DNA of 21,590 nt from CAZKXX01 sp964556705 (GTDB lineage: Bacteria > Acidobacteriota > Terriglobia > UBA7540): contig CAZKXX010000069.1 in assembly GCA_964556705.1 (NCBI GenBank), positions 1 to 21,590 of the forward strand, given 5' to 3'. This document shows, piece by piece, positions 13,836 through 20,843 of the stretch. Both the position numbers and the translations under genes were made by a program. Under the pieces are notes generated by a model. The model did no database searches. It was not told the DNA's origin and saw only the letters and a program-made list of their open reading frames with translations. Numbering within the stretch: the stretch's first letter is position 1; each line of letters begins with the position of its first letter.

Positions 13836-14051
13836 TCAGCCGCAGCAGCCCGGACCGGCCGAAGGCGGGCAGAAGGATCCCGACCCCGGCGTGCCGGACG
13901 TCCCGGCCGCAAACCGGCTGAAGACGCGCGCCACTTCGGCTTCGCCGCACTTCGGGCAGGCAGGTCGTTCCCCCTTTTCGGCCGCGCGCAGGGATTGGAG
14001 CGTTTCGAATTTCTCTTCGCAGCGCGGGCAGTAGTACTCGTAAATCGGCAT
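13836..14051 (-). CDS. FmdB-family zinc-ribbon protein
   Basis: The 71-residue protein begins MPIYEYYCPRCEEKFE, the hallmark of the FmdB/CxxC_CxxC_SSSS family of small regulatory-type zinc ribbons. Two knuckles are present: Cys8/Cys11 and Cys32/Cys35. The Gly/Ser/Pro tail contains three more Cys residues (61, 69 and 70), which is also common in this family. The molecular role of such proteins is not well defined. It is 36 bases after the ArsD-like gene on the same strand with a GGGGTGGAAAG ribosome site, so it is probably the last gene of the ArsR-led operon. Whether it takes part in metalloid resistance is inference. Confidence 0.85.
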   Translation of the reverse strand: MPIYEYYCPRCEEKFETLQSLRAAEKGERPACPKCGEAEVARVFSRFAAGTSGTPGSGSFCPPSAGPGCCG

Positions 14052-14087
14052 GACTTTCCACCCCGGGTTTTCTCGTGGACGGCGCGC

Positions 14088-14429
14088 TCAGCCGGCGTGA
14101 GTGAACTTCGCCCGCAGGGCGGGACCGAGTTGTTCCGGCTCGGAGGGACCGATGGAAACGACTTCCCCGTCCACGGCGATGACGGGCAGGGCCATGGGCC
14201 CGAACAACTGAATGACCTTCAGCGCCGCTGCGTCCCGCGGCGCACGGAGCTTTTCCTGTCGAATGTTAACCACTTCCACCGAAACGCCGGGGACCGTCAG
14301 CTCGATTTCCCTCCGCATCTGCGCCAGCTCCGTCTCCGACTGGCCGATGGGGCCGCAACAGCTTGAGTCTGGTCCGCAGGGCATCTCCTGCGGCATCGTG
14401 TAGATCCGGATGATCTTCCTGTCCGCCAT
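14088..14429 (-). CDS. Thioredoxin-fold, ArsD-like protein with a Cys cluster
   Basis: The 113-residue protein has a beta-alpha-beta start (KIIRIYTM) followed by a Cys cluster, Cys18-x5-Cys24-Cys25. It ends with ALPVIAVDGEVVSIG, carrying the cis-Pro typical of the thioredoxin fold. This layout recalls the arsenite metallochaperone ArsD, which has a CC pair near the N-terminus and LPLLLLDGE near the C-terminus. It could bind As(III) or another soft metal and hand it on, or act as a redox partner. Assignment as ArsD proper is not secure, and there is no ArsA ATPase here. The start ATG at 14429 has a good GAGGAGA ribosome site. The gene begins 26 bases after the permease stop. Confidence 0.7.
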   Translation of the reverse strand: MADRKIIRIYTMPQEMPCGPDSSCCGPIGQSETELAQMRREIELTVPGVSVEVVNIRQEKLRAPRDAAALKVIQLFGPMALPVIAVDGEVVSIGPSEPEQLGPALRAKFTHAG

Positions 14430-14455
14430 GATTCCGTCTCCTCGTCCCCTTGAAT

Positions 14456-15748
14456 TCAAAACAGCAGGTTGTAGATCCAGCCCGCGAGCACGCATCCCAC
14501 AAAGCTGACCGCAACGTAAAGCGCCAGCACCTTCTTTCGGAACACACCGGAGAGCATCATGATCGAGGGCAGTGAAAGCCCCGGCCCGCCCAGCAGGTAG
14601 GCGAGCGCCGCTCCGCCGCCCATTCCCTTCGACATCAGTGCCAGGGCCGTGGGCACCTCGACATAAGTGCAGACGTAGGCGAGCAGCGCCACCACGGAAG
14701 CCACGAACACGGAGCCGAGTTCCTTGCCCCCCACCCAGTTCACAATCACCGAGGTCGGGATCAGCACCTTGATCGCTCCGGCAATCAGCACCGCCGCCAG
14801 CAGGTAACCGTTGAGCTGGATGAAGAGCCGGTAACCGGTGCGGACCGATTCGCGGAGTTTCTCCCGGAAGGAGTGCGCGCCTCCTCCCGTGGGGAGGACG
14901 AAGCAGGCGCTGTCGGCTTGCGGTCCCTCAGCCTCGAGCAGCTTCCAGCTCCCGTCGCGGCGCTGCTCGACGAGGCCCGCTTCTTCGAGCAGTCGCAGCT
15001 TCTCGACCGCTCCGTCGCCGAGCGCCTCGGTGCGAATCGTCCCGGGGTTGGCGCTCGCGGCCATCGTCACTTTGAAGGCGAACTGCTGAAGGTCCGGTGA
15101 AAGCCGTGGCGGCACATGCAGCTTCAGCAGGTCTCGTAATTTGCGGTGCTTGCGTTGCCAGGCGGCGAGGACCCCGCCCACGGCGAGAGCGATCCCGAAC
15201 GTGGCCACCACCCGGCCCAGCGCCATCGGCCAGCCCAGGACCCCCGCCGTCATGAAGACCGTCGGGACGTTCAGCATGGGCGCGGCAATCAGGAAGGCCA
15301 TCGTGGGCGCCAGCGGGATTCCCGCCTGCACCATCCCCGCGAGAACCGGCACAATCCCGCACGAGCAGATGGGAATGACCGCTCCGGCGGAGGTCGCCAG
15401 CAAGTTGGCCTTCAGTCCTCCGTAGCCCATCCTTTGCTTGACCTTCTCCCAGGAGACGAACACGACCAGCGCGCCCGCGATGAGCATGCCGATGATCCAG
15501 TACTGGAAAAGCTCCACAAGGACCGCCGCGCTCTTGATGTACACCGCCCAGGCTATGCTCAGGAGGTCCCACGAGAGGGGGGTGGCGACCTCGGCCATCC
15601 TTGCCTCCTCGCCCGTCACGCCCGGTGGCTGAAGCAGGCCGTAAAGAAACAGGGCCTTGAGCGACAGCCCTTCGCGCAGGGCGTAAGCGAGCGCGCTCGC
15701 GTAGAGCACGGCCACGCCGAGCAGGTAGATCTTCTGTTTTCGCGTCAT
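14456..15748 (-). CDS. ArsP/YraQ-type permease (UPF0718 family)
   Basis: Members of this family export organoarsenicals (ArsP) or act as uncharacterised permeases. The 430-residue inner-membrane protein has about eight to ten hydrophobic segments in two bundles. The first bundle carries the family signature IPICSCGIVPVLAGM (Cys128 and Cys130), with APMLNVPT further on. The second carries AYVCTYVEVPTALALMSKG and LLGGPGLSLPSIMMLSG. The cytoplasmic loop between bundles (about 200-300) holds an unusual segment, VEKLRLLEEAGLVEQRRDGSW, that resembles the recognition helix and wing of ArsR-type regulators. It is 16 bases after arsR and followed by the ArsD-like gene, consistent with metalloid efflux. 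The actual substrate (trivalent organoarsenical, arsenite or another metal) cannot be told from sequence alone. Confidence 0.88.
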   Translation of the reverse strand: MTRKQKIYLLGVAVLYASALAYALREGLSLKALFLYGLLQPPGVTGEEARMAEVATPLSWDLLSIAWAVYIKSAAVLVELFQYWIIGMLIAGALVVFVSWEKVKQRMGYGGLKANLLATSAGAVIPICSCGIVPVLAGMVQAGIPLAPTMAFLIAAPMLNVPTVFMTAGVLGWPMALGRVVATFGIALAVGGVLAAWQRKHRKLRDLLKLHVPPRLSPDLQQFAFKVTMAASANPGTIRTEALGDGAVEKLRLLEEAGLVEQRRDGSWKLLEAEGPQADSACFVLPTGGGAHSFREKLRESVRTGYRLFIQLNGYLLAAVLIAGAIKVLIPTSVIVNWVGGKELGSVFVASVVALLAYVCTYVEVPTALALMSKGMGGGAALAYLLGGPGLSLPSIMMLSGVFRKKVLALYVAVSFVGCVLAGWIYNLLF

Positions 15749-15764
15749 TCAGTATCCCTCGTTA

Positions 15765-16124
15765 TCACTGCCGGACCAGATCCACGACCCTTTCGAGCGG
15801 CATCTGAACGCACTCCCGCATGCGCGCGACGTCCTCACGCAGCCCCCTGTCTCTCCGCGCGCGGGAACGCAGCCAGGCGAGGAGGGTCTCCTCAAGGTCG
15901 GTTCGGGGCGGGGCGAGACGATAATGGACCCAGAGCCCTTCCCGCTCGGACACCACCAGACCCGCCGAGCGCAGGACGCCGAGATGCCGCGAGGCCGCAA
16001 CCTGGGAGATCCCCAGCGCCGCCTGGAAGTGGCAGACGCAGAGATCGCGAAGGGCCAGAAGGGAGAGGATTCTCAGGCGGGTTTCGTGAGCGAGCGCCTT
16101 AAAGACCCGCGCCTCGGCGGTCAT
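15765..16124 (-). CDS. arsR: ArsR-family metalloregulator
   Basis: This is a winged-helix repressor expected to leave DNA on binding As(III)/Sb(III) or a similar metal. The 119-residue form has LAHETRLRILSLL, the metal site LRDLCVC (Cys29 and Cys31, as in the LCVC motif of ArsR), the recognition helix SQVAASRHLGVLRSAGLV and the wing REGLWVHYRL. It is cytoplasmic and dimeric by family knowledge. The frame also has ATGs at 16130 and 16136. I chose 16124 because a promoter and an inverted repeat overlap the upstream ATGs and a GGGG stretch lies 6 bases before it. It is first gene of the permease operon (gap of 16 bases) and probably represses its own transcription. Confidence 0.9.
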   Translation of the reverse strand: MTAEARVFKALAHETRLRILSLLALRDLCVCHFQAALGISQVAASRHLGVLRSAGLVVSEREGLWVHYRLAPPRTDLEETLLAWLRSRARRDRGLREDVARMRECVQMPLERVVDLVRQ

Positions 16125-16134
16125 CGGCATCCCC

Positions 16135-16176
16135 ATATTCGATTTTAAGAATATAGGCGATGCCCCGCTGCGTCAA
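16135..16176 (-). promoter_or_regulatory. arsR operon promoter with overlapping operator
   Basis: On the minus strand, TTGACG (16176-16171) is followed after 17 bases by TATTCT (16153-16148). The inverted repeat ATATTC (16135-16140) / GAATAT (16149-16154), spaced by 8 bases, covers the -10 and the start site. This AT-rich dyad in a GC-rich context is what an ArsR-family operator looks like. Binding would block transcription of arsR and the permease. Confidence 0.65.
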
Positions 16177-16217
16177 GACCGTTTTCGGCCGGGAGGATGC
16201 CGGCTCGCAAAACCGGG

Positions 16218-17360
16218 CTAGTTGCGCTGCGCCCGCTTGGCGATCGCCCGCGTGGCGCCGGCGCCCTGGCTGGCCGGAACCAGGGCCGTCGTCCCGGCTT
16301 TGGCCGGCTCGGCCGAGCCCACCAGCGCGCCCTGAGGCTCCTTGTAGAAGGCCAGCTTGGAAATCTCGCCGTCGAAATCCACCGTGACGAGGTCGCCGAG
16401 CTGGATCTGGTGCGTGGCGATCAGGTTCGAAAGCGGAAAAACCAGGTGACGTTCGATGGCGCGTTTCAGGTGGCGCGCGCCGTATTTGGTGTCCGTCCCC
16501 TCGCGGAGCAGGAAATCCCGCGCTGCTCCCGTGCACTTGAAGACAAACTGCTCGCCGCTCGAAGCGATGATGCGTTGCTGGACGCGGCCGAGTTCGATTT
16601 CCAGAATCTCCTCGAGGTGAGCGCGCTGCAGCGGCCGGAAGACGATGACCTTATCGATGCGGTTCATGAATTCCGGCGTAAACTTGCGCCGCGCGGCCTC
16701 CATGGCCGTGCGGTAGATGCGGTTGTCGAGGTCCTCTTCGGTGGGGCGCACGCCGCCCGTAAACCCCAGGCCGCCCTCCATCAGCGAGGTCAGCTCGTGC
16801 GAGCCGAGGTTCGAGGTGAGGAAAATCATGGCGCGGGAAAAATCCACGCGCCGGTTGTCGCCGAGCGTCAGCGTGGCCTTGTCGAGGATGCCGAGCAGGA
16901 GCTGCCACAAAGCGTCGGAAGCCTTTTCGATTTCGTCAAAAAGCACCAGCGAGAGCTTGCTCTTCTCCGTCCAGTATTCTTCCAGAACTTCCTGCGTGAT
17001 GAGCGGCTGCGTCTCGCGATGGCCCAGGTAGCCCGGCGGCGAACCGATGAGCTTGGCAATCTCATGTGAGTGCTGGAACTCGCCGCAGTCCACTTTGACC
17101 ACGGCGCGCGGCTCGCCATAAAGCACTTCGGCCACGGCTTCGACCAGCCGAGTCTTGCCGGAACCTGTCGGCCCCAGGAAAAGCAGGTTCACCACCGGCC
17201 GGCCCGGCGCCGCCAGTCCCGCCTGATAGACCTGATAGACGCGCGCCAGGCGTCTCACCGCGCGGTCCTGCCCCACCACGCGCTTCCGCAGCGCTTCCTC
17301 GAAGTCGCGCACCTCGGGGCTGTTCAGCGTGGGGTCGAGAAGGTTTTGACGGCCGCTCAT
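16218..17360 (-). CDS. Single-ring Clp-type AAA+ ATPase (ClpB D2-like)
   Basis: The 380-residue protein consists of one AAA+ module like the second ring (D2) of ClpA/ClpB, without N-domain, first ring or ClpX zinc finger. It has VVGQDRAV (28-35), Walker A GPTGSGKT (63-70), pore-loop GSPPGYLGH (106-114), Walker B LSLVLFDE (136-143), sensor-1 TSN (182-184), arginine finger FMNRID (R234) and sensor-2 KYGAR (R296). A small C-terminal domain extends to about 342, followed by an Ala/Gly/Lys-rich tail. All ATPase residues are intact, so it is likely an unfoldase or remodeller. No IGF/IGL ClpP-docking tripeptide was noticed. It starts 18 bases after the small gene at 17379 and is probably co-expressed with it. 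Confidence 0.88.
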   Translation of the reverse strand: MSGRQNLLDPTLNSPEVRDFEEALRKRVVGQDRAVRRLARVYQVYQAGLAAPGRPVVNLLFLGPTGSGKTRLVEAVAEVLYGEPRAVVKVDCGEFQHSHEIAKLIGSPPGYLGHRETQPLITQEVLEEYWTEKSKLSLVLFDEIEKASDALWQLLLGILDKATLTLGDNRRVDFSRAMIFLTSNLGSHELTSLMEGGLGFTGGVRPTEEDLDNRIYRTAMEAARRKFTPEFMNRIDKVIVFRPLQRAHLEEILEIELGRVQQRIIASSGEQFVFKCTGAARDFLLREGTDTKYGARHLKRAIERHLVFPLSNLIATHQIQLGDLVTVDFDGEISKLAFYKEPQGALVGSAEPAKAGTTALVPASQGAGATRAIAKRAQRN

Positions 17361-17378
17361 AAGGCTCCTTTCTCCGCC

Positions 17379-17801
17379 CTAGCTCGGCAAGGACGGAGTA
17401 CGCACCTTTCGAAGCTGATGCAGCTTCACGTCCAGAGTGGCTCGGAGCAGCTTCAGCCCCGAGATGAATTGCGTCGCAAGCTCGCGATCCTTCGCCAATT
17501 CCAGTACAGGCCCGTGCAGGTCTGCGATGTCGAAATGAAGATTGCGAACGGCCGAGAGCAATTCCTGGAGGTACTGCGAATTGTTTTCGAAAGGCTGAAC
17601 CAGTGAGCGCGAAGTCTTTTCTTTCAGCCCGTCCCAGTCCACCGCCACGAAGGGGTGCTTCGAGGAGACGCCACGGATCAAGTCGTCGGAGATGCGCGGG
17701 CGGCTGCCCAGGCGGGCCAGGTGCAACTGACGCACGCGTCCCTTCTTGCGCACGTTGTGCACCAGGTAGTAGGAGTTGCCGCGTTTGCGAATGAAGGCCA
17801 T
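17379..17801 (-). CDS. Small protein with an arm-type (integrase/transposase-like) N-terminus
   Basis: The 140-residue product begins MAFIRKRGNSYYLVHNVRKK, then RVRQLHLARLG. This three-strand basic pattern matches N-terminal arm-type segments of some site-specific recombinases and IS1634-like transposases. No catalytic domain follows. The rest (about 55-140) is a helical, charged region with LQELLSAVRNLHFDIADLHGPVLELA, ending in a basic tail. It may be a stand-alone DNA-binding or adaptor protein working with the AAA+ ATPase encoded 18 bases downstream, or a remnant of a longer recombinase. The former seems likelier because it is intact and apparently in an operon. I chose the ATG at 17801 over one at 17837 because the latter lies inside a hairpin and adds residues unlike the family. 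Confidence 0.7.
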   Translation of the reverse strand: MAFIRKRGNSYYLVHNVRKKGRVRQLHLARLGSRPRISDDLIRGVSSKHPFVAVDWDGLKEKTSRSLVQPFENNSQYLQELLSAVRNLHFDIADLHGPVLELAKDRELATQFISGLKLLRATLDVKLHQLRKVRTPSLPS

Positions 17802-17825
17802 CGTCCTAGCCTCACGGCCCTTCCC

Positions 17826-17847
17826 GTAGTGGAGCATTTTCCACTAC
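17826..17847. promoter_or_regulatory. Perfect inverted repeat upstream of the AAA+ operon
   Basis: GTAGTGGA (17826-17833) and TCCACTAC (17840-17847) form an 8-bp perfect dyad with a 6-base spacer, 24 bases before the start codon at 17801. It could be a repressor site or a 5'-leader hairpin. It is not the CIRCE sequence. AT-rich sequence with TATATC (17858-17853, minus strand) lies just upstream and may be the -10. Confidence 0.5.
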
Positions 17848-18306
17848 ACACTGATATAGACGCAAGAGAAAAGTTTTTGTTGCCTCGATAAGAAATTTTT
17901 TTAGGGGGTCACCCGGGCCAGCCGACCGCCCTGCCGGGAAGCAGGCCCGCGGCGTGTCCGTGCGGGACTGTCCAGAAGAGAAAAGCGCCGTCTGCAACCG
18001 GCGTTGCCGGCGGCGGATGAGGATTTCCGGGGCCGCATGGCTCCCCCTTGAGGCGAGGCTCGAAGCCTCGGCGGCCTTGATTCCAGCCCTGAGCGTCGAC
18101 GCGCGTGCGCTCGCGGCTCTACCCCATTGGATGCCGACCCTACACCTCCGCGATGCCGCCGGCAATGGTACCGAGGTACCGGAGCACGCAGCGCAGGAGC
18201 GGGCCGTTCAGCCGCAGGCCAATCGCCCGCCAGCCAATCGCCGCGCGTTTTGCGGCGGCCATTCCGGCGCGGGGGCTTGAATCGGGCGGGACGCCGCGGG
18301 GCTACG
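17848..18306. other. Divergent intergenic region between the AAA+ operon and ilvE
   Basis: No gene is supported. The first 60 bases are AT-rich (runs of T near 17874 and 17896) and probably hold the minus-strand promoter. A hairpin CGAGGCT/AGCCTCG with a 3-base loop lies at 18054-18070. Two GGTACC palindromes sit 2 bases apart at 18167-18180. Confidence 0.45.
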
Positions 18307-18315
18307 TGTTATAAT
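18307..18315 (+). promoter_or_regulatory. Extended -10 promoter of ilvE
   Basis: TG-T-TATAAT (18307-18315) is a perfect -10 with the extended TG motif. No good -35 is seen at the usual distance, which extended -10 promoters tolerate. It lies 44 bases before the ilvE start codon. Confidence 0.6.
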
Positions 18316-18359
18316 TTCGCTTGCCGGCGCGAAGGAAAATCGCGAGCGAAGAGGGAGTC

Positions 18360-19304
18360 ATGTCTATTGATTACTACGAAAACGTCTGGCACAACGGAAA
18401 GTTCATTCCCTGGAAAGACGCGACGATTCATGTGGCCTCGCACGTGGTCAGCTACGCCTCGTGCCTGTTCGAGGGCATCCGCTGCTACGAAACTCCGCAG
18501 GGGCCGGCCATCTTCCGCCTGAAGGAGCACACCGACCGGCTGGTGAACTCGGCGAAGATCTACCGCATGGAGCTCGCCTACACGCGCGAGCAGCTGGCCG
18601 CGGCGATGGTCGAGCTGGTGCGCGTCAACAAGGCGCAGCACTGCTACCTGCGGCCCGTCGTCTTCCGCGGTTACGGCGAAGTGGGCGTGAACGCGCTCAA
18701 GAACCCCATCGAAGTCTATCTGCTCGCCTGGAAGTGGGGGAAGTATCTGGGCGCGGAGGCGTTGCAGCAGGGCGTGGACGTCTGCGTCAGCTCGTGGAAC
18801 CGCATGGCGCCGAACACCCTGCCGCCCATGGCCAAGGCCGCGGCCAATTACATGAATGCGCAGCTCATCAAGATGGAAGCCATCACCAACGGCTACGTCG
18901 AAGGCATCGCGCTCGACCCTTCAGGCAACGTCAGCGAAGGCAGCGGAGAGAATATCTTCGTCATTCGCGACGGCAAAATCTTCACGCCGCCCCTCGGCTC
19001 GTCTGTGCTGCCGGGCATTACGCGCGATTCGGTCATTACCCTGGCGCGCGAAATGAACCTGGTCGTCATCGAACAGGTGATCGCCCGCGAGATGCTCTAC
19101 ATCGCCGACGAAGTCTTCTTCACCGGCACCGCGGCGGAAATCACGCCGATTCGTTCCGTGGACCGTATCGTCGTCGGCGCCGGCAAGCCCGGACCGATCA
19201 CGAAAAAGCTTCAGGAACGGTTCCTCTCCATCGTCGAAGGCCGCGCCGAAGACAAATACGGTTGGCTGACGTTCTGCAACCAGCCGGTGGCGGCCGGACG
19301 GTAA
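18360..19304 (+). CDS. ilvE: Branched-chain amino acid aminotransferase
   Basis: IlvE is a PLP enzyme that makes the final transamination to leucine, isoleucine and valine with glutamate. The 314-residue protein is a class IV aminotransferase. It shows the N-terminal WHNGKFIPWKDATIHVASHVV, FEGIRCYET, YLRPVVFRGYG and the PLP-binding Lys159 in PPMAKAAANYMNAQ. Next come NVSEGSGENIFVIRDGKIFTPP (Glu193), the phosphate-binding LPGITRDSV, and EVFFTGTAAEITPI. Length and motifs are standard. The ATG at 18360 has Shine-Dalgarno AGAGGGAG eight bases upstream. It completes the pathway begun by LeuA and LeuB, though it is far from them here. A perfect 45-bp palindrome follows the stop by 7 bases and may end the transcript or belong to a repeat family. 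Confidence 0.96.
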   Translation: MSIDYYENVWHNGKFIPWKDATIHVASHVVSYASCLFEGIRCYETPQGPAIFRLKEHTDRLVNSAKIYRMELAYTREQLAAAMVELVRVNKAQHCYLRPVVFRGYGEVGVNALKNPIEVYLLAWKWGKYLGAEALQQGVDVCVSSWNRMAPNTLPPMAKAAANYMNAQLIKMEAITNGYVEGIALDPSGNVSEGSGENIFVIRDGKIFTPPLGSSVLPGITRDSVITLAREMNLVVIEQVIAREMLYIADEVFFTGTAAEITPIRSVDRIVVGAGKPGPITKKLQERFLSIVEGRAEDKYGWLTFCNQPVAAGR

Positions 19305-19311
19305 GATTGAC

Positions 19312-19356
19312 GGCTGGCGCAGAGCCTGCCTGCGGCAGGCAGGCTCTGCGCCAGCC
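19312..19356. repeat. 45-bp perfect palindrome, copy A
   Basis: Two 22-base arms starting GGCTGGCGCAGAGCC pair perfectly around a single central G (19334). The whole 45 bases recur identically at 20715-20759. No T-tract follows. Confidence 0.9.
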
Positions 19357-19379
19357 CCCAAATCCTACGCGAATCGAGC

Positions 19380-19431
19380 CGCCCCCTTCATGGCATCAGA
19401 CCTCGCTCTTCAGGTCTGCGTGTTGGGGGCG
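19380..19431. repeat. Two-part nested hairpin between convergent ilvE and the 19541 gene
   Basis: The inner stem is CAGACCT (19397-19403) with AGGTCTG (19412-19418). The outer stem is CGCCCCC (19380-19386) with GGGGGCG (19425-19431). It may help terminate transcription from either side. The surrounding 19357-19540 stretch holds no gene I can support. Confidence 0.55.
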
Positions 19432-19540
19432 TAGTTTGAACAGCCGGCGCAATGCCGAAAAAGCCTCCCCCACCAACGAAACTTGAGGTTGCTTTGGTTC
19501 GCTCCGAACGGGGTTGATCGGTTTTCTCAGAGACGCGACT

Positions 19541-20593
19541 CTAGTTGCGGAGGGAGTAGAGAAACTCCATAGCGTCTTCGAGGCAATCCTTCTCCGGTTT
19601 CGACCACCGCAGGGTGCCTCGCTTGCGCGTCTCGTGAAGCTTCTTGCCGCTGCGCGCATCCCAGATGGTGAGCACGGCGTCCACAAAGTTGACCGAGCCC
19701 TGCATTTCCTGCGTGGACTTCTTTTCGACCTGAACGGTTCCCTGGAAGCTCCCGGTCGTCCGGTCGGGCTCGGAACTCTGGCTCGCCCTCCGTCTTCCGC
19801 CGGAACCGGACGAATCGGATTTTTCCGTCGCCCCCGAATAGACCCCTGACACGCGCTGCGTTTCGGTTTCGGTCCGCGGCACGTAGTAGATGTAAGGCCG
19901 GGAGCCCATCGCCTGCGTCCAGATGAAGATGTACTCGGCGTTGGCCCTGTGGCCGGTGAACCAGAAGCGCGGCTTGCCCTTGCCTTTCCAGCCTTTCTTT
20001 TTGTACTCCTTGATCCATTTACTCTGGTTGTCGGATAGCCACCAGTCCTCCACCGCTCCGGTATCGGAATCAATATACGCGATGAAGATCCTCGGGCATC
20101 CGGGACAATTCGTTTCGGCCATCTTGCGGTCCTCCGCCACCTCTTTGGGAAGGAGGAGCTCATCGGGAGATTCGGCGAGTTTTGAAATCGGGGTCGCCGC
20201 AGGCCCTTCCTCCGCGCTGCGCTCGATCGAAATGACGCCGTTCTCGTGCTCCCCGCGACAGTCCCGTCCGGCGTAGGTCCCGACTCCGCGCTGCCCCTGA
20301 AGCGTCAGAGTGCCGGAGAGCGACCCGGGGCAATCCTCCATCATCTGGATCAGCGTGAAGTGAAAGACGCGCCCTTCGATCCTGCCGGTCACGGCTCCCT
20401 CGGTATCCTGCGTGGTCAGATACTTGCCGGAGACCGTGCCGTCACTCTCGGTGCTGAGGTAGAGGAAAGCGCTCCCGGAAGAAACCGAATCGGCGAAGGT
20501 CGCCTTCCAGGTGCCATCAAGAGCCGGACCCTGCGCGACAGCGCTGGAAGACATCAGACCGGCCAGGAAGACGGCGGCGATGAATCCCTTCAT
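19541..20593 (-). CDS. Secreted hypothetical protein
   Basis: The 350-residue product has a signal peptide with a clear SSSAVA-Q cleavage site after residue 20. The first domain (about 22-125) is beta-rich, starting LDGTWKATF and containing GTVSGKYL, VTGRIEGRVFHFTL and LSGTLTLQGQRGVGTYAG. This is the pattern of small lipocalin-like or 'GTW' beta-barrel domains. The second region has a CPGCP motif (163-167) within NCPGCPRIFIAYID. A low-complexity Ser/Gly/Arg linker (258-280) leads to a short final domain with VNFVDAVLTIWDARSGKKL. Five Cys residues (88, 112, 163, 166 and 337) could form disulfides. I do not recognise a family or function. A strong Shine-Dalgarno (AAGGGAGG) precedes the ATG. Identical palindromes flank the gene on both sides. 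Confidence 0.75.
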   Translation of the reverse strand: MKGFIAAVFLAGLMSSSAVAQGPALDGTWKATFADSVSSGSAFLYLSTESDGTVSGKYLTTQDTEGAVTGRIEGRVFHFTLIQMMEDCPGSLSGTLTLQGQRGVGTYAGRDCRGEHENGVISIERSAEEGPAATPISKLAESPDELLLPKEVAEDRKMAETNCPGCPRIFIAYIDSDTGAVEDWWLSDNQSKWIKEYKKKGWKGKGKPRFWFTGHRANAEYIFIWTQAMGSRPYIYYVPRTETETQRVSGVYSGATEKSDSSGSGGRRRASQSSEPDRTTGSFQGTVQVEKKSTQEMQGSVNFVDAVLTIWDARSGKKLHETRKRGTLRWSKPEKDCLEDAMEFLYSLRN

Positions 20594-20714
20594 GAGAGCC
20601 TCCCTTCGGCGCCCTGAGCACCTGCCCCACTCTACTCCCGGGCCGGGGGGGACACAATCACAATCGCCGGGGCCGGGAATCAGTTTCCTTCCCCGTTAAG
20701 GCCACCGAAACTGC

Positions 20715-20759
20715 GGCTGGCGCAGAGCCTGCCTGCGGCAGGCAGGCTCTGCGCCAGCC
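20715..20759. repeat. 45-bp perfect palindrome, copy B
   Basis: It is identical to 19312-19356, including one extra C on the left and CC on the right. It lies 122 bases upstream of the secreted protein's start codon, on the opposite side of that gene from copy A. Confidence 0.9.
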
Positions 20760-20843
20760 CCGAGGGAGGATTTACGGCGTTGGTGCCCGCGCTGCCCGGG
20801 TGCGGCACCTGGCCATTCATCATTTGGCATTCCGAATTCTCCA

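Noticed and set aside
17954..18280. A 108-codon plus-strand frame upstream of ilvE
   Set aside because: It runs through a hairpin and paired GGTACC palindromes, has no homologous pattern and no ribosome site.
19312..19356. The 45-bp palindrome as a classical ilvE terminator
   Set aside because: No T-tract follows and an identical copy occurs 1.4 kb away upstream of another gene, so a repeat element is the better description.
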